Assembly: GCF_002563795.1 (NCBI RefSeq)
Contig: NZ_PDJL01000004.1
Location: forward strand, 1,364,001 to 1,428,000
Reading direction: 5' to 3'
Source of the DNA: Vibrio sp. ES.051
Lineage (GTDB): Bacteria > Pseudomonadota > Gammaproteobacteria > Enterobacterales > Vibrionaceae
Length of the DNA stretch: 64,000 nt
Positions within the stretch are counted from its first letter, which is position 1; the number at the start of each line of letters is the position of its first letter. This document shows positions 46,910 through 57,437 of the stretch, piece by piece. The notes below the pieces were generated by a model, which made no database searches, had not been told where the DNA came from, and was given only the letters and a program-made list of their open reading frames with translations. A program made the translations under genes and the position numbers.

Positions 46910-48328
46910 CTAGATCTTATTAGCGAACGCCAATAAGGCTTTTTCAAAACACTCCAAAGGAGGATTGGTAATACCACAGCCTATCATGCCGACACCCGGC
47001 TCTTTATGAGCAATCGCCGTGTTGATAATAGGAAGAATCCCCGTTTCAAGCACTTTACGAATATCGATGCCCGATGAAGCACCTTTGAAGTTCAACAAAG
47101 GAATCGTGATATTAGGGTTTGTTTTGGTTGTAATTTCATCCATCTGAATCGAGTAATCAATCGCTTCTGCCACCGTGCCGCCAACCAGCGCAACGATAGC
47201 GGGCGCCGTTGCCATCGCGAAGCCACCAATACCATAGGTTTCTGTGATCGCACTGTCACCGATATCTAGGCCGGAGTCTTCAGGCTTGTAGCCCGCAAAT
47301 AGAGGGCCAACCACTTTCTGCGCTGGGCCAGTAAACCAAGTAAACCCTGGCATACCGCTGATTCGAATACCGAATTCCACACCGTTACGTGCCATGGTGG
47401 TCACGAGGGTGCTGTTTTCAATGCCGTGCCCTGCATCCAAAGCACATTTACACATCGCCATCCAAGTCGGGCCTGAGAAATAGTCACTTGATGCAATAAA
47501 ATCAAACACTTCACGCTTCTGTTCAGTCGTAAAATCAGTCTGTAGAATACGTGGTGTCAACGCTTGAGCCAGCAGAGCCGTACCAGCGTTGTTGCGGTTG
47601 TGACACTCATCGCCCATGTGCAGCGCTTGTGCCAACATCAGACGCAGATCAATCGGCTCACCGATTTCCATCGCCGCTTTGAGCATTGGACCGAGCAAAT
47701 CACGCATCCATAGTAGACGCTCCACGACACTTTCATCGTTAGCGCCCATACGCAGAATCTTCGCCATCTGCTCACTGAGGTTGGTGTAAACTACGTTTCC
47801 GTACGCTTGGTTTTTCACAACATGCATGTACATTGATGCTGAAGTGACACCCGCCATAGAACCCACGCAGTCATGCTCGTGACAAGGCGAGAAGGTTATT
47901 TCACCTGAGCCTGCCAGTCTAAAGGCTTCATCTAAATTATTCGCTAAACCTTCAAAAATCAGAGCACCGGTAACCGCACCACGCATTGGACCATTCATAT
48001 CTTCCCATGCAACCGGTGGACCCGCATGCAAAATAGTGGTTTTAGTCATGCCAGGTACCACATCAATTGCACGCTCATACCCTACTAGGACAGGGTGTGA
48101 GTTAATGATGCGATCGACTGCTTGTTCATTCGCGGCTTCGATTTTAGCGGCAATTTCAGGTTGCGCCAATTTATCTAGAGCATCGATGACCGTTTTATTA
48201 CCACCCGCAATTGGTTGCCAGCTCACTTGAGTTACTGGCGCTTGTTGTTTCTGAATGTCTTGTTTGAAAAACTCCAAACCCACGTTAATCACATTCAGGC
48301 CTGAAAACAATTGTTCGACTTTGCTCAT
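46910..48328 (-). CDS. allG: DUF1116 protein, AllG/YlbE-like subunit of oxamate carbamoyltransferase
   Basis: 472 residues. The family core shows HAGPPVAWEDMNGPMRGA near residue 95, SPCHEHDCVGSMAGVTS near 147 with Cys/His residues, MGDECHNRNNAG near 237 and the C-terminal GAGxxxI-like segment. The gene starts 3 bases after allF and ends about 125 bases before arcC. In E. coli this protein with AllF and AllH makes oxamic transcarbamylase. A similar family joins FdrA in other nitrogen operons. Confidence 0.88.
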   Translation of the reverse strand: MSKVEQLFSGLNVINVGLEFFKQDIQKQQAPVTQVSWQPIAGGNKTVIDALDKLAQPEIAAKIEAANEQAVDRIINSHPVLVGYERAIDVVPGMTKTTILHAGPPVAWEDMNGPMRGAVTGALIFEGLANNLDEAFRLAGSGEITFSPCHEHDCVGSMAGVTSASMYMHVVKNQAYGNVVYTNLSEQMAKILRMGANDESVVERLLWMRDLLGPMLKAAMEIGEPIDLRLMLAQALHMGDECHNRNNAGTALLAQALTPRILQTDFTTEQKREVFDFIASSDYFSGPTWMAMCKCALDAGHGIENSTLVTTMARNGVEFGIRISGMPGFTWFTGPAQKVVGPLFAGYKPEDSGLDIGDSAITETYGIGGFAMATAPAIVALVGGTVAEAIDYSIQMDEITTKTNPNITIPLLNFKGASSGIDIRKVLETGILPIINTAIAHKEPGVGMIGCGITNPPLECFEKALLAFANKI

Positions 48329-48331
48329 CTC

Positions 48332-49888
48332 TTATTCTCCTTTGCTCACAAATCCACGTGCCAGTAGTCCGGTGTTTTGGCTGCTGCTAGAGATAGTGAC
48401 TCCCGCTTGCGCCAGTTTCTCGATCTGTTCACTCATGTCCGGAGTGTCTAAATCGGTTCCGAGGACATAACCGAGAATTTCCAGATGTTGACCACGCTCT
48501 GCGGCTTTCTGTTTTGCTTCAATAATGGCAGGAAGCGTTACGCCTACTGGGTCTTGGTGGGAGCCGTAACCAATCACAAAATCAAGCAATATCACGCCAA
48601 CTTCGGGATCGTCGGCTTCTTTCAACAAGCGATCAATGCGTGATGATGGGTCAATCATCGGGTGCGGACGGCCGTTGGTGAAATCATCATCACCAAAGTC
48701 GATAAAAGTATGCGCCTGACTAACGTCAATATCTGCCAAACGCTGTTCTGGTTTTTTCGCGATATTGCTGTAAACGTCGGAGAAGTGTTCACGAGCTAAC
48801 ATCATGGACTCTTCACACAAAGTACCGCCACAGAACAAACCACGGATGTATTTTTGCTCAGGTGCTAATTTGGCTTTAATTTCTTCAATTAATGGTAGGT
48901 TAAGCGCTCGTTTGTTGATCCCAGCTTCATCCACGCCAGCCAAAATCACCGATTGCAACGCCGCTTCTTTCGTGGTTTTAGCAAAGTGTGCGCCTGCTTC
49001 AACCACTGGCGCTTCATCCCCGCCCAGCAGACAAACCACGACAGGTTTAGACATGGATTTCACTTGTTCAAGCACTTTGGCTTCAACACTTTTCGCTGCC
49101 GGTTTAGAAACGATCAGTACGATTTCAGTATTAGGATCGGCTTCAAGAGCACGCAGGCCGTCTAACATCATGACACCGCCTACCGCTTCACTCAGATCGC
49201 GACCACCCGTGCCAAGCAGTTGGGTAATGCCGCCACCAAAATCATGAATACGCGCCGCGACTTCTTGGCTACCCGTGCCTGATGCCCCCACGATACCGAT
49301 ATTGCCAGCACGAACTTTATTCGCAAAACAGAGGCCCACGTTATTGATGATCGCAGTGCCACAGTCAGGCCCCATCATCAGCAGCCCTTTGTCATGAGCG
49401 AGCGTTTTCAGTTCAATTTCATCTTCTACTGATACGTTGTCACTAAACATCAACACATGTAGATCATTATTCAAGGCAATCAGCGCTTCGCGCTTGGCAA
49501 ACTCACCAGGTACAGAAACAATCGCCAAATTGGCATCAGGTTGCTGTTTCAACGCGCTTTTTAACGTTGTAAACTTCTGCTCTTGTGCGCCACCGAGGCC
49601 AGTCGAAGACTTATCGCCGCCTTTTAATAACTTTTCGACTTCTTCCAGTGTTTGTTCACACACTTCTTCGCTCGCCGCTTTCACGACAATAAATAAGTCA
49701 CCGCTATTGGCCGTACGAATCTCATCGTCCAATAGACCGACATTATCCAATACCCCCTTGTTCATGTCGGTTGCCATGGCAACAAACGCCTGTTCAACAT
49801 CAGGTAATTCGTTGACTTTTGTCGACAATGCCATTAATGACACTGAATCAAAATAGTTATTTTTTTTGACTATTACTTTAACGACCAT
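48332..49888 (-). CDS. allF: FdrA/AllF, acyl-CoA synthetase-like subunit of oxamate carbamoyltransferase
   Basis: 518 residues. Two succinyl-CoA-synthetase-alpha-like domains: a CoA-binding-type Rossmann domain with GIVGASGTGSQEVAARIHDFGGG near residue 195 and a ligase domain with RGLFCGGTLCEESMMLA near 345. The name FdrA is historical. With AllG and AllH it transfers the carbamoyl group between oxamate and phosphate. It follows an ankyrin-TPR gene by about 120 bases, so it may have an extra promoter at 49889-50011. Confidence 0.9.
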   Translation of the reverse strand: MVVKVIVKKNNYFDSVSLMALSTKVNELPDVEQAFVAMATDMNKGVLDNVGLLDDEIRTANSGDLFIVVKAASEEVCEQTLEEVEKLLKGGDKSSTGLGGAQEQKFTTLKSALKQQPDANLAIVSVPGEFAKREALIALNNDLHVLMFSDNVSVEDEIELKTLAHDKGLLMMGPDCGTAIINNVGLCFANKVRAGNIGIVGASGTGSQEVAARIHDFGGGITQLLGTGGRDLSEAVGGVMMLDGLRALEADPNTEIVLIVSKPAAKSVEAKVLEQVKSMSKPVVVCLLGGDEAPVVEAGAHFAKTTKEAALQSVILAGVDEAGINKRALNLPLIEEIKAKLAPEQKYIRGLFCGGTLCEESMMLAREHFSDVYSNIAKKPEQRLADIDVSQAHTFIDFGDDDFTNGRPHPMIDPSSRIDRLLKEADDPEVGVILLDFVIGYGSHQDPVGVTLPAIIEAKQKAAERGQHLEILGYVLGTDLDTPDMSEQIEKLAQAGVTISSSSQNTGLLARGFVSKGE

Positions 49889-50011
49889 GTTCGCCTCTTT
49901 TTATTTCCACTTTATTGAGATAATAGTGACGCTAACTTTGTCACTATTAGCTCAAAGTTTTAATAATTAATTAATTCGTTTTAATTATTCCGGTTAATAC
50001 ATGATTATTTT

Positions 50012-51271
50012 TTAATTAAGCAATTGTTGCTTAACATCTAATAATTCACTGCTGTCATCACAAACATCAATTGCATAATTGATCACCATTAATGCTTGCT
50101 TGTTTTTACCCAGTAATTCTAATGATTTGCCTTTATGCAAATAATAAAGAGCATTGGTATAATCATGAGTAATTGCATTTTCTATCGCACATACGGCTTC
50201 GCTATGTCGTCCTAATGAACGCAAACTGTTACTCAAATGGAACGAATAATCATAACGACTTGGCTCCGCGGCCAGTAACTGATACATGGTCTCGACGGCC
50301 GTTTGATGCATCCCCAACTCTCGTAAATAGTTCGATTTGTGATAACGCACAAAAGGCGAACGAGGATTAGCTGCAATGCCCAAATCAAATTCTGCTAACG
50401 CTTGCTCACTTTGTTTGGCTAAACGATAACTATTGGCAATATATAAATGAAACTCTGCCGGATTATCGCTTAATGATAACCCCTGGCGATAAGCGTCAAT
50501 CGCGTCTTGGTAACGCCCCAACTCCATCAACACGTAACCACAGTAATAATGGTAGCCCGTTCGGTCGGTAAACTCTGATGGCTTAGCGGTCAATACGCCA
50601 AGAGCATCTTCATATTCAAACGCCGCTAAATGTGCTTTCACCTCACGCAGCGCCGCGCTTTCGCTTGCTCGTACTGCTTCGGCATCCGTCATTAACGCCA
50701 CCACACGAGTTTGTTGTCGTGCTTTAGCGTGTTGCAATGCGCTAATGCCATCGCGATCTTTAAGGTGTTGATCGGCACCGGCGGATAACAGCATGTCGAT
50801 CACATCGCCGTACAAGTACCCGCCATCACCAAGCACGACCGCCTCCAAAAGAGCAGACCAACCCAGTTTATTCGCGTGATTCACCGGAATCCCTGCCGCG
50901 AGGCTCACTTGAACCGTACGCAAGAAGCCCTTTTCACTGGATGGTAATAACGGAGTACCACCAAAACGGTTAATACTGGTGACATCCGCCCCGTGTAACA
51001 ATGTCAGTGACAACAGATCATGGAAGCCATTAGCGCCAGCACACAGATATGGTGTCAACATGGTGACATCACGCGCGTTCACGTCGGCCCCCCGCTCCAG
51101 TAATACCTTGACCATATCGATATTGTTATTTTGTACCGCTATCATCAACGGAGTGCAGCCATTATCATCACGGCTTTCAATTAATGCACCAGTCTCTAGC
51201 TGTTGGATTACATCATCTCGTGACCCCGCCTTAACCAGATCGTGCAGTGATAGTGAAATATTGCTATTCAT
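50012..51271 (-). CDS. Ankyrin-TPR hybrid protein in the purine/oxamate operon
   Basis: 419 residues. Residues about 1-195 are ankyrin repeats (for example GCTPLMIAVQNNNIDMVKVL and LLSAGADQHLKDRDGISAL). Residues about 235-410 are TPR repeats (for example GRYQDAIDAYRQGLSLSDNP and SEQALAEFDLGIAANPRSPF). No signal peptide or enzyme motif: a cytosolic protein-binding scaffold. It lies 10 bases after the permease gene and before allF. E. coli has no counterpart in its all cluster to my knowledge. It may tether or regulate the AllFGH complex; that is inference. Confidence 0.85.
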   Translation of the reverse strand: MNSNISLSLHDLVKAGSRDDVIQQLETGALIESRDDNGCTPLMIAVQNNNIDMVKVLLERGADVNARDVTMLTPYLCAGANGFHDLLSLTLLHGADVTSINRFGGTPLLPSSEKGFLRTVQVSLAAGIPVNHANKLGWSALLEAVVLGDGGYLYGDVIDMLLSAGADQHLKDRDGISALQHAKARQQTRVVALMTDAEAVRASESAALREVKAHLAAFEYEDALGVLTAKPSEFTDRTGYHYYCGYVLMELGRYQDAIDAYRQGLSLSDNPAEFHLYIANSYRLAKQSEQALAEFDLGIAANPRSPFVRYHKSNYLRELGMHQTAVETMYQLLAAEPSRYDYSFHLSNSLRSLGRHSEAVCAIENAITHDYTNALYYLHKGKSLELLGKNKQALMVINYAIDVCDDSSELLDVKQQLLN

Positions 51272-51281
51272 AATGCTTCCT

Positions 51282-52838
51282 TTACACCGTTTCAGACTGT
51301 AATTTTTTTGCTTCTAATTCTTCAGCAGTACTTTCTTTGAGGTTGTAGAAGTGCTTAACACCAAACAGCCCTGCCAGCATTAAATATGAGTACACAAACA
51401 TCATTGACTCAGGTTGTGCAAAGCCAACACCGTTGGCGTGAATAAAGCCAATAATGGAGAGGAAAGCCGCAACCAGTGCCGCAACCACAGCTCGCAGCGG
51501 CGTATTATTGATGGAGAACACCACCATACAACCCCATAGCAAGCTAGCCAGTGGCGCGCCGTTGCCTAAACCCACCATGCCTTCGTAATAGATACCTTTA
51601 GCTGCCAGAGCATCGATGCCAACTTCATGCGCGTTAGTACCTGCGGTCGCTAAAGTGTTTTTGAACATGGTCAGAGCCCAATATCCGACCCACGGGAATA
51701 AACAAACAAAGATAGCTGGAACTTCCAGTTTTGGAGACTCACGTACCACCTGATTAGCAGTAACGATACCGATGTATACAAGGATTGGCGCGATTGCAGC
51801 ACCCGGGATTAGACTCAGTAACAGCGCACCTAGACCAAACAACGACACGAGGAACACGATGATACCGTTGAATAAGGTATAACCGATACTGGCCCCCATC
51901 TGTTTGTAAGCCGCGTGACCAACATATACAGTCACAGGGAATGGATTACCTAAGAACGCCCCGATCATGGACGAGAAACCATTGACCGTCATCACTTTAC
52001 GAGTTGGGTAAGCATCGCCAGCCGCATCAGCACTTTCAATGTTTTCTAAGTCAAACACATAGTTGGCAAGACCCAAAGGCACCGCTGAAGCTAAGTAAGG
52101 TAGAGCATGAGGAATACCTTCGACAAAATCATCGATGTGCAAACCTGGAGGGTTAAAACCTACGTCAGACAGTGCAGCAACAATCGCTTCTGGCGACTGC
52201 AAACCAAATGCCCAAGCCAGCACGGTGCCAGCAATAATCAATAACAAACCAGTCGGGATTTTAGGAAACAGTGGGCTAGAGCCAAACCAGTTAATAAAAA
52301 TCAGCCCTAATACCACAAACGAAACAACTGGCGTTGAGAAGGCTTGTAACATTGGGTTTAAAGCCAACAAGGTCAAACCTAACCCCGCTAAACACGACAG
52401 CAGCACCGTACGCGGGACGATGCGACGGATCGCGTCACCAAAGAAAGAGCCGATAAGTAGAATCATCGCTTCAACAAAACACCACACGAGAGCAATCTGG
52501 ATAGCAAATTGCGCATTTTGTGTGGTTTGGTATACCGGCATGATAACCAAAAATGTGACGGTAAAAATGGAAGGAGCGCTTGGCCCTGAAGGTAACGCTG
52601 TAACGTCATCACGACCGGTTTCTTTTCTTAATTTATAAGCAAACCACGCATAAAAAACACTGGCACACATAACGGCAAAGCCGAATGCAGGCGCAACTTG
52701 CCCCATAACAAAGTCTTTGGGCAAACCAACCACAAAAAGCAACAAGCCCATCATGGTTAATAAGTTAGTTAAGTTATTGGTAAATAAGCCGAAAAAAGCG
52801 GCCCAGTCGCCTTTTCGCCATAATTGAGTCATATCCAT
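51282..52838 (-). CDS. NCS2-type purine/uracil/xanthine permease
   Basis: 518 residues from ATG 52838, where AGGGA is 8 bases upstream; ATG 52844 is too close to that site. About twelve hydrophobic helices, with DDVTALPSGPSAPSIF near residue 75 and GNPFPVTVYVGHAAYK near 300 as family landmarks of the larger NCS2/AzgA-like branch. Likely brings in a purine or a ureide. First gene of permease-ankyrin/TPR-allF-allG-arcC. Substrate not resolved by sequence; allantoin, xanthine or uric acid are the best guesses from context. Confidence 0.85.
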   Translation of the reverse strand: MDMTQLWRKGDWAAFFGLFTNNLTNLLTMMGLLLFVVGLPKDFVMGQVAPAFGFAVMCASVFYAWFAYKLRKETGRDDVTALPSGPSAPSIFTVTFLVIMPVYQTTQNAQFAIQIALVWCFVEAMILLIGSFFGDAIRRIVPRTVLLSCLAGLGLTLLALNPMLQAFSTPVVSFVVLGLIFINWFGSSPLFPKIPTGLLLIIAGTVLAWAFGLQSPEAIVAALSDVGFNPPGLHIDDFVEGIPHALPYLASAVPLGLANYVFDLENIESADAAGDAYPTRKVMTVNGFSSMIGAFLGNPFPVTVYVGHAAYKQMGASIGYTLFNGIIVFLVSLFGLGALLLSLIPGAAIAPILVYIGIVTANQVVRESPKLEVPAIFVCLFPWVGYWALTMFKNTLATAGTNAHEVGIDALAAKGIYYEGMVGLGNGAPLASLLWGCMVVFSINNTPLRAVVAALVAAFLSIIGFIHANGVGFAQPESMMFVYSYLMLAGLFGVKHFYNLKESTAEELEAKKLQSETV

Positions 52839-54028
52839 AATCATTTCCCTAAATTTAATTAACGTTATTATTCACACCGTTAAAGCAACATTAAAGCTAG
52901 CAAGTTTGGGTACGCTTTATAAATTAATAAAATGGATGATGGCTATCTGAAGTAATAATAGTCACCAACAAATACCACCCCACTTAACATTTAATTAACA
53001 AAAATGACGGCATTTGTGTTTTTTATGTGATAGTGAACAAATTTCAAAAATAATCCCGTCGATGTTATTCGTTTTATATCCATGAACTTAATCACAAAAA
53101 TAAAAGAGATGGTGCTTGTTAGGTTATTTGATAAGTAAATGAAGAGCATTAATTATTTAAATTAGCAGCATAAGTCGAGTAAGTGTATTTATAAATACCA
53201 CTCGTTCAATACAGACTCCAATGACCTTGTCATGCCTTACTTCCGGCTTTTAAAACGACTGGTCTACAGCCTAACTGTTTTGTCAGTGAGGTATAAATAC
53301 AACTAAAGTTTAATAATTAAAAAAATGCCATATATTGAATCAATGAAGCGCATACTGAACGACTGAGACATGTGATTTATATCTCATCCATTCATTAATA
53401 TCCCTGTTTGGGTATTTACCGCTGAATTAACCTACTCTTTGAATGACTGGTTTATTTTTCCGCCCCAGAAAACACAACCCAAATCACAAAAAAAACCGAT
53501 ATGGTTATTGTTGCTAGAATGATAATAAATTGGATTTTGATGGTTAACCTGTTGCTAACGAACCTCTAAGGGCCCTTATTTATTGGATTAGATTCCCATA
53601 ATGGCGCTATCACTATAGACATTAATGGCAAAAACGTTAAAAATAAAAATATCAACAGTACTTATCGCTTAGATCTCGTTTAATCTCATTTATTCGACTG
53701 ATGATAACCAAAGACAAAAACCAAGAACCAAGAACCATCCAAACTTAACCACATACTCAGACATTTACGGTGATATAAAAACTTCAATAGCTTTAATTAG
53801 TAAGATCATTTTACTTCCAGATAAACACTTGCATGTATGCAACAAACCACCATGCTCATGAGTTTATATTTTATTGCTTTTATCATTCGCATCTAAATAT
53901 AAATATCGCGCAATGCAAATAGATAGTTATCATTTTTGGATCAGCATCTGATTATCTTGATGCTGCGCATTGGGCATCTCTTATAAAAAAACACAGTCCA
54001 AACTAAGAGGACTCAATGGGAATTATTT
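52839..54028. other. 1.2-kb AT-rich region without genes
   Basis: The longest non-coding stretch of the window. No frame over 60 codons and no tRNA or known RNA motif was seen. It must contain promoters for the leftward permease operon and the rightward chemoreceptor. Visible pieces: TGTGATAGTGAACAAAT at 53027 (a CRP half-site), the palindrome AAGGGCCCTT around 53567, and several AT-rich runs. Could also hide a small RNA or a decayed gene. Confidence 0.4.
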
Positions 54029-56146
54029 ATGTCTAATTGGAGTATCAGAAACAAACTTTTACTCGCACTCGCTTGTTTAATGCTTGTGATAATTGGGGGA
54101 ATTTTTTTATCCATTACGCTATCACTGAAAGAGGTAACGACAAAAACCACCGATTTTTCGGCTAAAATGCTCGAAGAGAACACGGTAGAAACCATAGCGT
54201 TCGCGACAAAGAGCGCGGAAGAAGAAGTAGAACAGTACATCAACTCGGCATTAAATCTCGCAGAGGCTTTCTCTTCAACTCTTGAAGCAACATCGTTAAA
54301 AAATGATGGTTACCCTCTCGACAGGAAACAAGTCGAGGCCATCACTCAAGAATTGCTCGTTGACCATCGTGAATTCAGCGCTCTGTACACCTACTTTGAA
54401 CCTAATGCTTATGACAATTTAGACAACCAGTTTGCTTCTCGTGGCTTAAGCCACAGCACGGACAGTGGTTCTTTAGAAGTCTATTGGTATCGAGATGGTT
54501 CAGAGGTCATTCAAGAGCGTATTACCGATTCAGATGAAAAATACGACGGTAGCCTTAACGAGTTTGGTAAGCGCAATGCAGAATGGTACCTATGCAGCCT
54601 AGAGACAAAAAATAACTGCATATTAGAACCTTACCGCGAAGAGGTTAGCGATGGCATTTCCCAACTGATGACCAGTATCACCTACCCTGTTTTAGACGGT
54701 AATACTTTCTTGGGGATGGTTGGCATTGACATATTTTTGCCAGAATTACAAAAGTTAGTCACTCAACTCTCTGACGGCCTGTTTAATAACCAAGGCGAAA
54801 TGCTCATCATTTCTGAGCAAGGGACGATCATCGCTGATAGCGCGTTAAGTAATGCTGCTGGGCAATCACTCAAAGCGGTGAATCCAAAATTATGGGCGCA
54901 AATAAAAGACGTCAATAATCAAAGAGAGCAGAGTACTCAAGATTCATTGATATCGGTGAGTGAAATTACACTAACAAAATCGTCAAAATGGACTTTAGTT
55001 TATCTATTGCCTAAGTCTGTCGCATTAGCCGATTCCATCACCTATCAAAAGATACTCACTTCAAGTTTTAATGAGATTAATTCGACATTAGCCATTCAAG
55101 CACTCATTGGTTTGATCCTTGCGCTCGTTGTGATTAGCGTGATGCTCACTAGCTTTACTAAGCCATTGGTCAATATGAGTAAACACTTTCAAACTCTTGC
55201 CAGCAGTGACGGGGATCTGACGATAAACATTCCTAGCCAGAAGCATAAAGAATTGGATGAAATGGCCACCGGCTTTAACAACTTTATTGATAAATTCAGA
55301 GCCATGATTGTGATAATGAAGAGTCAATCTAGAGGCATAGGCACGAATTCCGAGTCTCTGTTGCAATCCTCCAATGCTTCAAAACAAGCAGCACAAAGTC
55401 AATCTTCTGAAACCGACAGTATAGCAACAGCAATGAACGAAATGGCTGCGACTGCGCAAGAAGTGTCTGTCCTCGCTCAAAACACCTCACAGGAAGCCAA
55501 TGAATCAGACAGGTTGTTAAATAAAAGCTTAACCATGTTTACTAAAACGCTTTCAGATATTCATGTGGTTGCCAAAGATATGGATACCGCGTGTGAAAGG
55601 ATGTCGCAAGTGGCATGCAGAAGCGAAGATATCTCAAAAATATTGGACGTTATTAGAGATATAGCAGAACAGACCAACTTATTAGCACTGAATGCGGCGA
55701 TCGAAGCTGCCCGTGCTGGTGACACTGGACGTGGTTTTGCTGTGGTTGCAGATGAGGTGCGCAACCTTGCTTCCCGTACCCAACATTCGACCGAAGAGAT
55801 TGACGCGCTAATTCATAGCTTACAAACTGAAGTTGATAGCACGGTAAATCAAATAGAAATAAATAGAGATAAAGTATCGAGTGCGGTTAAAGATGTCGAA
55901 AGCAGCAATCAAAGCTTACAAGATATGACGAGCATCATCGGTAGTATCACAAGTAACTCAATGCAAGTGGCGACAGCTGCTGAAGAGCAAAGCTCCGTGA
56001 CCGAAGAAATCAATCGCAATATCACCGCGATAGTGGATACAGGACGACAACTTAATCATCTCTCTGAGGAGGTTGAAACCATTAGCCAAGAGATGGAAAG
56101 CTCAATTTCTGAACTCGATAAACAACTCAATATGCTTAAGTCATAA
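54029..56146 (+). CDS. Methyl-accepting chemotaxis protein with dCache sensor
   Basis: 705 residues. TM1 (about 10-31), a long periplasmic dCache domain (about 40-345) with the usual [20 protein letters not shown] and [11 protein letters not shown] segments, TM2 (about 356-377), HAMP and signalling domain with the tip [20 protein letters not shown]. dCache receptors often bind amino acids, polyamines or purines. A six-codon frame with a better ribosome binding site overlaps the start (see findings). Terminator at 56176. Confidence 0.92.
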   Translation: MSNWSIRNKLLLALACLMLVIIGGIFLSITLSLKEVTTKTTDFSAKMLEENTVETIAFATKSAEEEVEQYINSALNLAEAFSSTLEATSLKNDGYPLDRKQVEAITQELLVDHREFSALYTYFEPNAYDNLDNQFASRGLSHSTDSGSLEVYWYRDGSEVIQERITDSDEKYDGSLNEFGKRNAEWYLCSLETKNNCILEPYREEVSDGISQLMTSITYPVLDGNTFLGMVGIDIFLPELQKLVTQLSDGLFNNQGEMLIISEQGTIIADSALSNAAGQSLKAVNPKLWAQIKDVNNQREQSTQDSLISVSEITLTKSSKWTLVYLLPKSVALADSITYQKILTSSFNEINSTLAIQALIGLILALVVISVMLTSFTKPLVNMSKHFQTLASSDGDLTINIPSQKHKELDEMATGFNNFIDKFRAMIVIMKSQSRGIGTNSESLLQSSNASKQAAQSQSSETDSIATAMNEMAATAQEVSVLAQNTSQEANESDRLLNKSLTMFTKTLSDIHVVAKDMDTACERMSQVACRSEDISKILDVIRDIAEQTNLLALNAAIEAARAGDTGRGFAVVADEVRNLASRTQHSTEEIDALIHSLQTEVDSTVNQIEINRDKVSSAVKDVESSNQSLQDMTSIIGSITSNSMQVATAAEEQSSVTEEINRNITAIVDTGRQLNHLSEEVETISQEMESSISELDKQLNMLKS

Positions 56147-56175
56147 GTTCCGCGACCGCAATTCACCCTCCCCAC

Positions 56176-56210
56176 AAACCCCGGCTGACTGAATAAGCTG
56201 GGGTTTATTA
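56176..56210 (+). terminator. Terminator after the dCache chemoreceptor
   Basis: Stem AAACCCCGGCT/AGCTGGGGTTT (56176-56186 with 56196-56206), one G-T pair, 9-base loop, short AT-rich tail. Confidence 0.7.
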
Positions 56211-56415
56211 ACACTCAAATTTAGCCTTCATTACTATACGTTGGTTTCATTCATTGCATTACATGGGGTGACTAACGTATACATTGCTTAGATCTCACTT
56301 ACATATCAGTGGTATAGGTCTTATTTTCAAAAGCAAATTCTCTATCTATTTGTACTTGTTACACAATCGGTGTTTAATACCTTTAGTTCAATTTTCTAGC
56401 CAGTAAAGGTTCTCT

Positions 56416-57405
56416 ATGGCAACGATCAAAGATGTCGCGAAAGAAGCCGGTGTTTCTGTCGCCACGGTTTCACGTGTGATCAACAAATCCCCCAAAGCGA
56501 GTCAACGCTCCATCGACTCCGTGACCAAAGCAATGAAACAGTTAGGTTATCGTCCCAATGCTGCCGCTCGAGCATTAGTCAGCCAAAGTACCACGACCAT
56601 GGGCGTTTTGGTCGGTGATGTGTCCGACCCATTTTTTGGCTCAATGATTAAATCCATCGATCGCATCGCACACAATAACGGCAAACATCTTTTGATAGGC
56701 AATGGCTACCACAACGCAGAAGATGAACGCCAAGCGCTCGAATTACTCATTAATAGCCGTTGTGATGCCATTGTCATTCACTCTAAAGCCTTATCGAATG
56801 AGGAGCTGGTCAGTTACGCCAATGAAGTAAAAGGCATGGTACTGATAAATCGTCATATTCCACAATTAGCTGAGCGTTGCATTTCCCTTGATAACCAAAA
56901 AGGCGCGTACATAGCAACAGAGTATTTGATCCGTCATGGGCATCACAAAATAGCGCATATCGCGTCCTCTCATCACATTGAAGATACCCAAGAGCGTCAA
57001 CAAGGGTATCAAGCCGCACTCAAAGAACATGGCATCGAATTACCCAAAAGCTATATCGAATACGGCGAGCCAAATAGTGACGGAGGCGAAGCTGCAATGA
57101 CTAACCTGTTAACTAAATCACTCGAATTTACTGGCGTGTTCGCCTACAACGACTTTATGGCGGCAGGTGCTTTAGCGGTGTTGAAAGAAAATGACATAAG
57201 AGTGCCAGAAGACGTCGCGTTGATCGGTTTTGATGACGGGTTAATTGCGCGTTTTGTTCATCCTGGCTTAACCACGATTCGCTACCCGATTGAGATGATG
57301 GCAGAACGTGCGGCACACCTCGCCTTAGCCTTATCACGTGGTGAAATTATTGAAGAAGAAACCGCTATATTTAGTCCAACGCTAGTGCGCAGAAACTCGG
57401 TATAA
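56416..57405 (+). CDS. galR: LacI-family repressor, GalR/GalS type
   Basis: 329 residues. N-terminal lac-type headpiece ATIKDVAKEAGVSVATVSR and hinge PNAAARALVSQSTT, then a periplasmic-binding-like effector domain with GVLVGDVSDPFFGSM, ALDN-type core and GFDDGLIARFVHPGLTTIRYP. The run of identities I recall with E. coli GalR/GalS (such as LLIGNGYHN and FSPTLVRR) is high. It likely represses the galactose symporter gene 4 kb downstream, which has a matching operator, and a gal operon elsewhere. Confidence 0.9.
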   Translation: MATIKDVAKEAGVSVATVSRVINKSPKASQRSIDSVTKAMKQLGYRPNAAARALVSQSTTTMGVLVGDVSDPFFGSMIKSIDRIAHNNGKHLLIGNGYHNAEDERQALELLINSRCDAIVIHSKALSNEELVSYANEVKGMVLINRHIPQLAERCISLDNQKGAYIATEYLIRHGHHKIAHIASSHHIEDTQERQQGYQAALKEHGIELPKSYIEYGEPNSDGGEAAMTNLLTKSLEFTGVFAYNDFMAAGALAVLKENDIRVPEDVALIGFDDGLIARFVHPGLTTIRYPIEMMAERAAHLALALSRGEIIEEETAIFSPTLVRRNSV

Positions 57406-57437
57406 GCGTCTTACCACATGCGGAAACAGCGTTGATT

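Noticed and set aside
48804..49247. 147-codon plus-strand frame opposite allF
   Set aside because: Antisense shadow of allF, Ser/Thr/Pro-rich, with no ribosome binding site.
52135..52638. 167-codon plus-strand frame opposite the NCS2 permease
   Set aside because: Antisense shadow of a well-supported membrane protein; its Thr/Asn/Lys-rich sequence is the usual reflection of hydrophobic codons.
53027..53043. CRP site in the large intergenic region (TGTGATAGTGAACAAAT)
   Set aside because: Only one half-site is good; the other half has no TCACA-like match, so it is not listed as a feature.
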